DNA from: Flavobacteriales bacterium
GTDB taxonomy: Bacteria; Bacteroidota; Bacteroidia; Flavobacteriales_F; PHOS-HE28
DNA: 64,000 bases
Assembly: GCA_020635715.1 (NCBI GenBank)
Contig: JACJZG010000004.1
Coordinates: 62,001 to 126,000, forward strand
Direction: 5' to 3'
The position numbers and the translations under genes were made by a program. Position 1 is the stretch's first letter, and each line of letters opens with the position of its first letter. Below the pieces are notes generated by a model. It was not told the origin of the DNA and made no database searches. It saw only the letters and a list, made by a program, of their open reading frames with translations. Of this stretch, positions 9,187-17,243 are shown piece by piece.

Positions 9187-9202
9187 TACCCATTTCGAAG
9201 GG
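9187..9202 (-). promoter_or_regulatory. Degenerate 16-bp dyad, possible operator (site D)
   Basis: Minus strand CCCTTC-GAAA-TGGGTA followed by TTGG. It keeps the TGGTATT-like right half only loosely, but it lies 40 bp before the start of kinase copy 3, the same relative place as sites B and C. Confidence 0.35.
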
Positions 9203-9239
9203 GGTCTGGGCGGTCGATGGGGCTTGATGAGTGTAGAGA

Positions 9240-9518
9240 GGCTATCTCAAACACACCCTTCGGACTCCGCGAGGGTCCTTAGCGACCATGCTTCGTTGTG
9301 GAAAGCCTCACAGAGCTTCCGGCTATGCTCGGTTTCCACGCCTCGCCTGCTCGCAAAGTACCTCTCGCTCGCTTCCAAAAGCATTTTTGAGACAGCCTCT
9401 AGCGACCATGCTTCGTTGTGGAAAGCCTCACAGAGCTTCCGGCTATGCTCGGTTTCCACGCCTCGCCTGATCGCAAAGGACCACTCGCTCACTTCCAAAA
9501 GCACTTTTGAGACAGCCT
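9240..9518. repeat. Repeat element with inverted ends and 120-bp tandem duplication
   Basis: The left end GGCTATCTCAAA (9240-9251) pairs with the right end TTTGAGACAGCC (9506-9517) with one mismatch. Inside, 9281-9400 and 9401-9520 are two 120-bp tandem copies differing at only a few positions, and each copy ends in the same TTTGAGACAGCCTC. Both strands stay open through it, but no start, signal or known domain supports a gene. It sits between divergent genes (kinase copy 3 and tetR). It looks like a non-autonomous insertion or intergenic repeat that has expanded internally. Confidence 0.75.
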
Positions 9519-9615
9519 CCAGAATGGAGGGAACAACTAAGTCATGGGTTACGGGCGCCCATGGTCAAGAATGTGTTCCACCACCCATCCCCACCCCGCT
9601 ACCGCTCATCACATA

Positions 9616-9644
9616 GGAAACATTCTTTGGGTCAGAATGTTTCC
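9616..9644. promoter_or_regulatory. Perfect 11-bp inverted repeat upstream of tetR
   Basis: Arms GGAAACATTCT (9616-9626) and AGAATGTTTCC (9634-9644) pair perfectly across a 7-bp spacer. It lies 34 bp before the tetR start codon. It could be an operator for the TetR-family repressor or an RNA hairpin; the position favours an operator. Confidence 0.6.
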
Positions 9645-9648
9645 AAAC

Positions 9649-9660
9649 TGACGATCGTCA
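9649..9660. promoter_or_regulatory. 12-bp palindrome TGACGATCGTCA, likely TetR operator
   Basis: A perfect palindrome, preceded by AAAC and followed by TCTAGTTTT. It sits immediately before the -7-like box, where a bound repressor would block the polymerase. TetR-family operators of the form AAACTGAC...GTCAGTTT are familiar upstream of efflux operons. Confidence 0.65.
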
Positions 9661-9662
9661 TC

Positions 9663-9670
9663 TAGTTTTG
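9663..9670 (+). promoter_or_regulatory. Bacteroidota-type -7 box (TAGTTTTG)
   Basis: TAGTTTTG matches the Bacteroidota sigma-A -7 consensus TAnnTTTG exactly. Transcription would start only a few bases before the ATG at 9679, so the tetR message may have almost no leader. No clear TTTG -33 box is seen 19-21 bp upstream; TTTCC at 9640-9644 is the nearest. Confidence 0.5.
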
Positions 9671-9678
9671 CGCCCCCA

Positions 9679-10347
9679 ATGAGTGACGCGCTACCTGTCC
9701 TGGACCCCACCGAGCCCCAGCAAACGCTGGATGAGCGGGGTTTGCGCATCGTGGAGGACGCGGCCCGGATCTTCTGGACCAACGGGATCCGCAGCGTGAC
9801 GATGGACGATGTGGCCCGGGAACTGGGCATCAGCAAGAAGACCTTGTACCTGTATGTGAAGGACAAGAACGACCTGGTGACCAAGGTCTTCACACATACG
9901 AGCTGCCGCTTCCACGAGCACATCGGCGCCATCCAACAGCAGGGGCACAATGCCATCGACGAGATGTACGCCATTGCGCAGTTCATCGCCGCCGAAACGA
10001 GCAAGGTGCACCCGAGCCTCTACTTCGACCTGGCCAAGTACCACCCGCAGGCCTGCCGCATCATGGACGAAGGCAAGCAGGTGAGGGTGGTGGCCATGGT
10101 GGCCGCCAACATGGAGAAGGGTATCCGCGAAGGGCTCTACCGTGAGAACATCAACGTGTCCCTGATCGCCAAGCTGTACGTGGTTCGGTTCGATCAGGCC
10201 ATGAGCGCCGAGCTGGGGCGGCTGACCGAGCGCCTGAGCATGGCGGAGATCAACTGGGAGCTGTTCCGCTACCACATCCGCGGCATCGCCAGCAAGAAGG
10301 GCATGGAATACCTCGAGAAGAAAGTGACGAAAGACCAGAACGCATGA
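9679..10347 (+). CDS. TetR/AcrR-family transcriptional repressor
   Basis: A 222-residue protein. The N-terminal helix-turn-helix (about 20-65) reads RIVEDAARIFWTNGIRSVTM, DDVARELGISKKTLYLYVKD, which is the TetR signature. The C-terminal half is all-helical and would bind an unknown ligand and form the dimer. It is the first gene of the efflux operon and overlaps tolC by 4 bp (ATGA), which indicates translational coupling. Two palindromes lie just upstream (9616-9644 and 9649-9660), so it most likely represses its own operon until the pump substrate binds. Confidence 0.9.
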   Translation: MSDALPVLDPTEPQQTLDERGLRIVEDAARIFWTNGIRSVTMDDVARELGISKKTLYLYVKDKNDLVTKVFTHTSCRFHEHIGAIQQQGHNAIDEMYAIAQFIAAETSKVHPSLYFDLAKYHPQACRIMDEGKQVRVVAMVAANMEKGIREGLYRENINVSLIAKLYVVRFDQAMSAELGRLTERLSMAEINWELFRYHIRGIASKKGMEYLEKKVTKDQNA

Positions 10348-11672
10348 GAAGCATCACCACCACATGGGCTTTCCTCCTCCTCGTTGCGGCAAGCGCGCAG
10401 GGGCCGGTGCAGTTGAGCCTGAAGCAGGCGCTGGACATGGCCGCCAGCCAGAGCTATGCCGTGCAGGCCAGCCAGCTGGAAGCCGAGAAGTCGCGCGCCA
10501 AGGTGAAGGAGATCACCGCCATCGGTCTGCCGCAGATCAACGGCGAAGTGCAGCTGCAGAACTTCATCGATGTGCCCACGCAGCTGATCCCGAACTTCTT
10601 CGCGCCGGGACAGGGACCCGACTTCATCGCAGCGCAGTTCGGGCTGCCCTGGAACGCCAGCGCGGGCGCCACGCTCTCCCAGCTCATCTTCGATGGCAGC
10701 TACCTCATAGGCCTGAAGGCGACTAAGGCCGTGGCCGAGCAGAGCCAGCAGGAGCTGGAGAAGGCTGCAGCCGATGCGCGCAACCAGGCGGCGAAAGCCT
10801 ACTTCGGGGTGTTGAGCGCAGAGGAAGGAGCCCGGCTCGCTGGAGAAGGGATCCCCCTGCTGGAGAAGAGCCGCAACGAAGTGCAGGCCATGCTGGATGC
10901 CGGCTTCATGGAGGCCACGGACGTGGACCGCATCACCATCCAGCTGGAGCAGGCGAAGACCGTGCAACGCAGTTTCCAACAACAGGCCGAGGTGGCGCGC
11001 ATGATGCTCAACCTCACCCTGGGTCTGCCGCAGGGCACACCGGTCACGCTCACCGATCGGTTGAGCACCATCATCGACGACCCGGCCGAGACCGCGCTCT
11101 CCGAGGCACCACTCGATCAGGCGGGCCATATCGAACAGCAGATGGCGGAGAACCTCGTGCTTCTCTCGGACCTGCAGCGGCGCAACGAGCGCAGCAAAGC
11201 CCTGCCATCGCTAGGCGGCTTCCTCTCGCACCAGCAGGTGTGGAATGGTCCGGACTTCGATCCCGGTGGCGCGTATCCGTTCTACCCCACCACGCTCTGG
11301 GGTCTGAAGCTCACGGTGCCCATCTTCAGCAGCACCAGCCGCATCCAGAAGGTGAAGCAGGCGAGCCTCGCCCTGCAGCAGGCCGAGGTGAACCGCACCG
11401 CCACCAGTGAACGCTTGAAGGTGATGGCCGAGCAGAGCCGCACTCAGGCGCGCACCGCCTACGACAACTTCAAGACCGAGGAACGTAGTCTGGCCCTGGC
11501 CCGGAGCATCTTCGACCGGACGAGCATCAAATTCACCGAGGGTGCGGCCGCCAGCTTCGAGCTCACCCAGGAACAGGGCAACTACCTCATGGCCCAGCAG
11601 ACCTACATCCAGCGGATGGTGGAACTGCTGATGGCCCGCGCCGACCTGCGCAAAGCACTCGACCTCTATTGA
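10344..11672 (+). CDS. TolC-family outer-membrane efflux protein
   Basis: A 442-residue protein with signal peptide MRSITTTWAFLLLVAASAQ. It contains two OEP repeats rich in long amphipathic helices (for example LKQALDMAASQSYAVQASQL near 25-45 and LALQQAEVNRTATSERLKVM near 340-360). TolC-type trimers form the outer-membrane channel of tripartite pumps. Its ATG overlaps the tetR stop. It is separated from its usual next partner, the adaptor gene, by an inserted four-helix-bundle gene. Confidence 0.9.
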   Translation: MRSITTTWAFLLLVAASAQGPVQLSLKQALDMAASQSYAVQASQLEAEKSRAKVKEITAIGLPQINGEVQLQNFIDVPTQLIPNFFAPGQGPDFIAAQFGLPWNASAGATLSQLIFDGSYLIGLKATKAVAEQSQQELEKAAADARNQAAKAYFGVLSAEEGARLAGEGIPLLEKSRNEVQAMLDAGFMEATDVDRITIQLEQAKTVQRSFQQQAEVARMMLNLTLGLPQGTPVTLTDRLSTIIDDPAETALSEAPLDQAGHIEQQMAENLVLLSDLQRRNERSKALPSLGGFLSHQQVWNGPDFDPGGAYPFYPTTLWGLKLTVPIFSSTSRIQKVKQASLALQQAEVNRTATSERLKVMAEQSRTQARTAYDNFKTEERSLALARSIFDRTSIKFTEGAAASFELTQEQGNYLMAQQTYIQRMVELLMARADLRKALDLY

Positions 11673-12303
11673 GGGAGGTGAAGAAGGTGAGGGAAGCGAG
11701 AAAGTAACGGAGCAAAAAGGACCATCGACACTGGGACAGGAACACACACTGCAATGAACACGACAAGCGATCCGCAATACACATGGGACCTCACGGGCTA
11801 CTTCCCCATCGGGGATGAGATCTCCATGGTTTCGGAACCCGGTGGCCGGAAGGCGAGTGGATTCAAGGACCTGTGGGTCTGGTCGCAGGGCATGGCGCTG
11901 ACACGGCAGGTCTATGCATTGACCCGAAGATTCCCGAAAGAGGAGATGTTCGGTCTCACTTCGCAGTTGCGCCGGGCGGCCGTTTCGGTCCCTTCCAATG
12001 TGGCCGAAGGCTGGGCGCGGAACAAGGTTGGTTATCTCCAGTTGGGTTTGACCTACTCCAGAGGATCGGTCGCAGAGATCGAAACGCAATTGCTGATCGC
12101 GGTTGACGAAGGATACATCACCGAAGAAGAGGCCCGACCGATCATCGATCTTCTGAACGGTCTCAGCGCGGCCTTGCTCAGCTTCATCGGAAGTCTTGAA
12201 CTGAAGAAGTAATTGTGAACATCATGCACCACGCATCACCTAGCCTGAACGAGGTTCCACGGTCCTCCTTGACCTCTTTGGCCTCCAACACCTCCTTGAC
12301 CTC
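11673..12303. mobile_element. Possible four-helix-bundle gene cassette inserted in the efflux operon
   Basis: The gene at 11754-12212 is flanked by purine-rich ends in inverted orientation: GAGGTGAAGAAGGTGAGGG starts near 11675, and the complement of 12283-12303 reads GAGGTCAAGGAGGTGTTGG, 15 of 19 bases alike. Genes of this protein family outside rRNA often have such flanks. An efflux operon normally runs tolC-hlyD-acrB without a break, so the unit looks inserted. Boundaries are estimates. Confidence 0.45.
11754..12212 (+). CDS. Four-helix-bundle protein (23S rRNA intervening-sequence protein family)
   Basis: A 152-residue protein. The conserved core reads FKDLWVWSQGMALTRQVYAL, GLTSQLRRAAVSVPSNVAEG, then GSVAEIETQLLIAVDEGYI, which is the family pattern (F-x-D-L-x-V-W, QLRRAAVSVPSNIAEG, E-x-x-T-x-L). 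The family forms helical-bundle pentamers; a biochemical role is not established. An N-terminal extension of about 38 residues (MNTTSDPQYTWDLTGYFPIG...) precedes the core. The gene interrupts the efflux operon between tolC and hlyD on the same strand, so it should be cotranscribed with the pump. Confidence 0.88.
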   Translation: MNTTSDPQYTWDLTGYFPIGDEISMVSEPGGRKASGFKDLWVWSQGMALTRQVYALTRRFPKEEMFGLTSQLRRAAVSVPSNVAEGWARNKVGYLQLGLTYSRGSVAEIETQLLIAVDEGYITEEEARPIIDLLNGLSAALLSFIGSLELKK

Positions 12304-12319
12304 GTTCATCACATTCCCC

Positions 12320-13471
12320 ATGAAGAACACGCTAGCATACCTCACCATCGCCACACTGCTGTTCGCATGTGGTGCCAGCACGCCCACCGACGATCTGGGT
12401 CGGCAGCGCGCCAAGCTGGAGGACCTGAAGGTCACGTACAAGGCGTACGCGGACAGCATCAAGAACATCGAGACCTGGCTGGCGGAGAACGACAGCACCG
12501 TGCGCCGCAACCTGGCGGTGGTGACCGCCGCGCCGGTGGAAGCCGGAGCCTTCACGCACTACGTGGACGTGCATGGCAACGTGCGCGCGGACAAGGCCGC
12601 CGCACTCTTCAGCAACGGTGGTCGGGTGCGCCGGATCCTGGTGCAGCCTGGTGATCGGGTGCGGCAGGGCCAGCTGATCATCAGCATCGACAACGACCTG
12701 GCCGCCGAGCAGATCCAGCAGGCCGAAGCCGCCTACGAGTTGGCGAAGACCGCCTACGACAAACAGGAGCGCCTCTGGCAGCAGAAGATCGGCAGCGAGA
12801 TGCAATACCTGCAGGCGAAGAGCCAGAAGGAGCAGGCCGAAGCAGGTCTCGCCGCCATGCGTGAGCAGCAACGCCTCACCAACATCACGGCCCCCTTCGA
12901 TGGCACGGTGGACGACATCATGGTGCGCGTGGGCGACATGACCTCGCCCATGCAGCCCGCCGCGCGCGTTGTGGACCTGAGCGGGGTGCAGCTGGAGGCC
13001 GACGTGCCCGAGAGCTACCTCACCACCATCAAGAGCGGCGCGCCCGTCAAGGTGAACTTCCCCAGCCTCGAGGAGGAGTTCGATGCCACGCTGGACCACG
13101 TCAGCAAGTTCATCGACCCCGCCAACCGCACCTTCAAGGTGACCGTGCGTGTGCCGAAGGGCGAGGAGAGCATGCGCCCCAACCTGCTCAGCGACATCAG
13201 CATCCAGGACCACCACAGCGACAGCGCGCTGGTGGTGCCGAGCCGGGCGGTGCTGCAGGATGTGAGCGGCAACAACTACCTGTACGTGCTGGAGCCCACC
13301 AAGGAGAACGAAGCCACCGCCCGCAAGGTGATGGTGAAGCGCGTGAGCGAATACCGCGGACGCCTCAGCATCGAGCCGGTGAAGGCAGGTACGTTGAAAG
13401 GCAGCGATCGCATCGTGGACGAAGGCGCCAAGAACGTGACCGACGGACTGACCGTGCGCGTGGCGAACTGA
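12320..13471 (+). CDS. HlyD/AcrA-family RND efflux adaptor lipoprotein
   Basis: A 383-residue protein. I chose the ATG at 12320 because MKNTLAYLTIATLLFACGAS is a lipoprotein signal with Cys17; the frame is open 35 codons further upstream but without signal character. A biotinyl-lipoyl-like half motif (GGRVRRILVQPGDRVRQGQL, about 95-115), a helical hairpin, and a beta-barrel domain (ADVPESYLTTIKSGAPVKVN) follow in the usual order. Adaptors bridge the inner-membrane RND pump and TolC. The spacing to the pump gene is 60 bp and contains a hairpin at 13501-13519. Confidence 0.92.
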   Translation: MKNTLAYLTIATLLFACGASTPTDDLGRQRAKLEDLKVTYKAYADSIKNIETWLAENDSTVRRNLAVVTAAPVEAGAFTHYVDVHGNVRADKAAALFSNGGRVRRILVQPGDRVRQGQLIISIDNDLAAEQIQQAEAAYELAKTAYDKQERLWQQKIGSEMQYLQAKSQKEQAEAGLAAMREQQRLTNITAPFDGTVDDIMVRVGDMTSPMQPAARVVDLSGVQLEADVPESYLTTIKSGAPVKVNFPSLEEEFDATLDHVSKFIDPANRTFKVTVRVPKGEESMRPNLLSDISIQDHHSDSALVVPSRAVLQDVSGNNYLYVLEPTKENEATARKVMVKRVSEYRGRLSIEPVKAGTLKGSDRIVDEGAKNVTDGLTVRVAN

Positions 13472-13500
13472 AGATACCGGACCGATATGCACCCGTAACG

Positions 13501-13519
13501 TCGACCCACCGGGTCGACA
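13501..13519 (+). promoter_or_regulatory. Hairpin between adaptor and pump genes
   Basis: GTCGACCC (13501-13508) pairs perfectly with GGGTCGAC (13512-13519) across a 3-base loop, 12 bp before the pump ATG. No T-tract follows, so it is more likely an RNA stability or translation element than a terminator. Confidence 0.45.
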
Positions 13520-13531
13520 ACGATCGACAAC

Positions 13532-16500
13532 ATGAGCTCGCACAACGACATCGAAAAGGACCTGCACGGACCGGAGCGCCAGTTCGCCATCACCAGCTGG
13601 GCGGTGAAGAACCGCACCACCGTGATCGTGCTCACGATCCTCATCTGCATCATGGGCATCCGCGCCTACATGGTGATGCCCAAGGTGAGCTTCCCCGAGG
13701 TGGTCACGCCGGAGGTCTTCATCGGCACCCCCTACAACAGCAGCTCGGTGGTCGACATCGAGAAGCTCATCACCAAGCCGATAGAGAAGGAGCTGAACAC
13801 CATCACCGGGGTCGATGAGATCAAGAGCACCAGCGTGCCCAACTTCAGCTCCATCCACATCAAGTTCGACTACAGCGTAAGCCCCACGGAGGCCTTGCGC
13901 AAGGTGAAGGACGCGGTGGACAAGGCGCGCGGCGATAGCAATTTCCCCACCGACCTGCCCGCCGAACCGAACGTGTTCGAGATGAACTTCAGCGAGCTGA
14001 TGCCGGTGATGAACATCAACCTCAGCGGCGATTACCCCATGGAGCAGCTGCATGATTATGCGAAGCACCTGGAGGACCGGATCGAGGACCTGAGCGAGAT
14101 CAACAAGGTGGAGATCCGCGGCGTGCCCGAGCGCGAGGTGAAGGTGAGCGTGGACCTGCCGATGATCGAATCACTCCAGCTGAACTTCGACGACATCGCC
14201 AATGCGCTGCGGAGCGAGAACCTCACGATGAGCGGCGGCGAGATCCTCACCAAGGATCAGCGGCGGAGCGTTCGCGTGATCGGCGAGTTCGTGAACATGG
14301 ACCAGATCCGGGACATCGTGGTGAAGAACGAGGGGCAGCGCGAGGTGCGCCTGCGCGATGTGGCCGACGTGACCTTCGGCTTCAAGGAACCCGAGAGTTT
14401 CGCCCGTGAGTATGGCAAGAGCGTGGTGATGCTGGATGTGATCAAACGCGCCGGCGAGAACCTGCTCGATGCGAGCGACAAGATCAACGCCATCCTGAAG
14501 GAGGACCATGGCACCGTGCTGCCGGAGGACCTCACCATCACCATCACCGGCGACCAGAGCGACCAGACGCGGGTGAGCGTGGACGAACTGATGAACCACA
14601 TCGTCCTCGGGGTGATCCTCGTGGTGGGTGTGCTCATGCTCTTCCTGGGCTTGCGCAACGCGGTGTTCGTGGGTCTGGCGATCCCGATGTCCATGTTCAT
14701 CTCCTTCACGCTGCTCAACGCCTTCGGGGTGACGCTGAACATGATGGTGCTCTTCGCCCTGATCCTCGCGCTGGGCCGACTGGTGGACGACGGCATCGTG
14801 ATCGTGGAGAACATCCACCGCCACATGACCAACGGCGAACCCGCGATGAAGGCCACGCGCCTGGCGGTGGGTGAGGTGACGATGCCGATCATCGCGGCCA
14901 CCACGGCCACGGTGATGGTCTTCGTTCCGCTGCTGTTCTGGCCCGGCATGATGGGCGAGTTCATGAAGTACCTGCCCATCACCTTCATGATCGCGCTGGC
15001 CAGCTCGCTCTTCGTGGCGCTGGTGGTGAACCCCGCGCTCGCCTCCAAGTTCATGAAGGTGGAGGAGGATGAGATGCCAGCGAAGAAGATGTGGCGCCTG
15101 GCGCTCATCCTCTCGGTGGTCGGCGCCCTGGTCGGTGCGATGGGTGCCAGCTCACAGAGCCCGGCGCTCTTCGGTCTGGGCATGCTCACCATCTTCTTCG
15201 GGGTGATGGGTGTGGCCAACGCCAAGCTCTTCAAGCCCGCCGCGCATTGGTTCCAGTACAGCTGGCTGCCACGGCTGGAGGAGCGCTACGAGGGCTTCCT
15301 GCGTTATGCGCTGGACAAGCACCATCCACGCACCTTCCTGCTGGGCACGGTGGGTCTGCTCTTCCTCGCATTCATCCTACTGGGCATCTTCCCGCCCAAG
15401 ACGCTCTTCTTCCCGAGCAACGAACCGATGTTCATCAACGTGTTCATCGAGGCGCCGATCGGCACGGACATCCTGAAGACCGATAGCGTGACGCGTCTGG
15501 TGGAGAAGCAGGTGATGAAGGTGATCGATGTGCCGGAGTACCAGGAGGTGCGTGAGATCAAGGACGACCAGGGCCGTGTGACCGGCACGGATACGGTCAA
15601 CTTCCTCGTGAGCTCGGTGATCGCCCAGGTGGGTGAAGGAACGAGCGATCCAGGGGCCGGTGATGTGGAGTTGAGCGCGACGCCGCACAAGGCCAGGATC
15701 CAGGTGAGCTTCGTGAAATACGCCGATCGCCAGGGCGTGAACACCAATGACGTGCTGGAGCGGCTGCAGGCCGGCGTGACCGGCTACCCCGGTGTGGTGA
15801 CCACGGTGGTGAAGAACGCGGACGGTCCGCCGGTGGGTAAACCCATCAACATCGAGATCCGCGGCAAGGAGATCGAGGGCCTGTTGGACGAGGCGGAGAA
15901 GGTGAAGGCCTTCATCGAGGATAAGAACGTACCGGGCGTGGAGGCATTGCGCATCGACATCGACCGCGCCAAGCCGGAGATGCCCATCGTGATCGACCGC
16001 GAGAAGGCACGCCGCTTCAACGTGAGCACCTATCAGGTGGCCGATGCCATCCGCACCGCGCTCTTCGGTAAGGAGGTGAGCACCTTCCGCATCGAGGGTG
16101 ATGACGATGACTACGAGATCAACGTGCGGCTGAAGGACCAGTACCGGTACAGCACCCAGCAGTTGATGGACATGCGGATCACCTTCCGCGACATGCTCAA
16201 CGGTCAGATCCGTCAGGTGCCCATCAGCGCTGTGGCGAAGGAGGAGTACAGCACCACCTTCAGCGCCATCAAGCGCAAGGACCTGGACCGCGTGGTGACC
16301 GTGAGCAGCAACGTGATCGCGGGCTACAACAACAACGAGGTGGTGCAGCAGATCAAGGACGAGATGGCCAGCGGATACCGCGTGGACGACCGTTACGACC
16401 TGCGCTTCACCGGCGAGCAGGAGGACCAGGCCAAGGACATGGGCTTCCTGATGACCGCCTTCCTGGTGGCCATCTTCGTGGTCTTCCTGATCATCGTGGC

Positions 16501-17113
16501 GCAGTTCAACAGCATCAGCTACCCGGGGATCGTGATGAGCACGGTGGTCTTCAGCACCATCGGCGTGTTCCTTGGCCTCATCGTCTTCCGCATGGACTTC
16601 ATCATCCTAATGACCATGCTCGGCATCATCTCGTTGATCGGTGTGGTGGTGAACAACGCGATCGTGCTCATGGACTTCGCGCGGCTGCTCTTCCAGCGGG
16701 AGCAGCGCCAGCTGGGGCTGGATGAGCATGCCATCATCCCGATCGCCGCGAGCCGCGAGGCGCTGGTGATCGCGGGCCGCACCCGTCTGCGTCCGGTATT
16801 GCTCACGGCGGTCACGGCCATCCTGGGCCTGCTGCCCCTGGCCATCGGGCTCAACTTCAACTTCTTCAGCCTCTTCATGGAGCTCGATCCGCACATCCAC
16901 ATGGGCGGCGACAACGTGGTGTTCTGGGGCCCGCTCAGCTGGGCGGTGATCTACGGCCTGCTCTTCGCCACCTTCCTCACCTTGATCATGGTGCCCGTGA
17001 TGCTGCTGATCGTGCAGAAGATCAAGCACCGCCGGCAGTGGAAGGCGCAGTTGCGCACGCAGGTCGTGGTGAGCGAGGCCAAGCCGAACACGCTGCGGCC
17101 GGGAACGGCGTAG
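13532..17113 (+). CDS. RND-family multidrug efflux pump (AcrB/HAE-like)
   Basis: A 1193-residue inner-membrane permease. It has TM1 (TVIVLTILICIMGIRAYMV), a first porter domain, the TM4 proton-relay motif GRLVDDGIVIVEN (acidic pair near 419-420), a second porter domain, and TM10 GVVVNNAIVLMD (about 1037-1048). Typical pumps of this class have about 1020-1050 residues. The extra length comes mainly from a hydrophobic insertion near 515-570 (MWRLALILSVVGALVGAMGA and FGLGMLTIFFGVMGVANA), which adds what look like two membrane helices between the halves, and from a longer porter domain 2. It should export drugs or other hydrophobic compounds with the adaptor and TolC encoded upstream. The substrate is unknown. 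Confidence 0.92.
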   Translation: MSSHNDIEKDLHGPERQFAITSWAVKNRTTVIVLTILICIMGIRAYMVMPKVSFPEVVTPEVFIGTPYNSSSVVDIEKLITKPIEKELNTITGVDEIKSTSVPNFSSIHIKFDYSVSPTEALRKVKDAVDKARGDSNFPTDLPAEPNVFEMNFSELMPVMNINLSGDYPMEQLHDYAKHLEDRIEDLSEINKVEIRGVPEREVKVSVDLPMIESLQLNFDDIANALRSENLTMSGGEILTKDQRRSVRVIGEFVNMDQIRDIVVKNEGQREVRLRDVADVTFGFKEPESFAREYGKSVVMLDVIKRAGENLLDASDKINAILKEDHGTVLPEDLTITITGDQSDQTRVSVDELMNHIVLGVILVVGVLMLFLGLRNAVFVGLAIPMSMFISFTLLNAFGVTLNMMVLFALILALGRLVDDGIVIVENIHRHMTNGEPAMKATRLAVGEVTMPIIAATTATVMVFVPLLFWPGMMGEFMKYLPITFMIALASSLFVALVVNPALASKFMKVEEDEMPAKKMWRLALILSVVGALVGAMGASSQSPALFGLGMLTIFFGVMGVANAKLFKPAAHWFQYSWLPRLEERYEGFLRYALDKHHPRTFLLGTVGLLFLAFILLGIFPPKTLFFPSNEPMFINVFIEAPIGTDILKTDSVTRLVEKQVMKVIDVPEYQEVREIKDDQGRVTGTDTVNFLVSSVIAQVGEGTSDPGAGDVELSATPHKARIQVSFVKYADRQGVNTNDVLERLQAGVTGYPGVVTTVVKNADGPPVGKPINIEIRGKEIEGLLDEAEKVKAFIEDKNVPGVEALRIDIDRAKPEMPIVIDREKARRFNVSTYQVADAIRTALFGKEVSTFRIEGDDDDYEINVRLKDQYRYSTQQLMDMRITFRDMLNGQIRQVPISAVAKEEYSTTFSAIKRKDLDRVVTVSSNVIAGYNNNEVVQQIKDEMASGYRVDDRYDLRFTGEQEDQAKDMGFLMTAFLVAIFVVFLIIVAQFNSISYPGIVMSTVVFSTIGVFLGLIVFRMDFIILMTMLGIISLIGVVVNNAIVLMDFARLLFQREQRQLGLDEHAIIPIAASREALVIAGRTRLRPVLLTAVTAILGLLPLAIGLNFNFFSLFMELDPHIHMGGDNVVFWGPLSWAVIYGLLFATFLTLIMVPVMLLIVQKIKHRRQWKAQLRTQVVVSEAKPNTLRPGTA

Positions 17114-17132
17114 CCGCATCGATACCCGAATG

Positions 17133-17158
17133 GCAGGCGCGGCGGAGGTCGCGCCTGC
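17133..17158 (+). terminator. Strong hairpin after the RND operon
   Basis: GCAGGCGCG (17133-17141) pairs perfectly with CGCGCCTGC (17150-17158) over an 8-base loop, 20 bp after the pump stop. Only TTCGTTC follows, so termination would not depend on a long U-tract. The sequence GCGCCTGCTTCGTTC recurs at 19428-19442 after the next gene, without the left arm. Confidence 0.6.
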
Positions 17159-17243
17159 TTCGTTCATGCACATGCCCGGTGAGCCATAAAGCCACCAGTT
17201 CCGGACGGGTGCGTCCTAGTATTGTATGATCGAAGCACCCACC

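Noticed and set aside
9089..9616. Frames on both strands through the 120-bp tandem units
   Set aside because: Repetition explains the open frames; no start, signal or domain is present.
12332..14068. 578-codon minus-strand frame
   Set aside because: It is antisense to the adaptor and pump genes, His/Val-rich, without domains.
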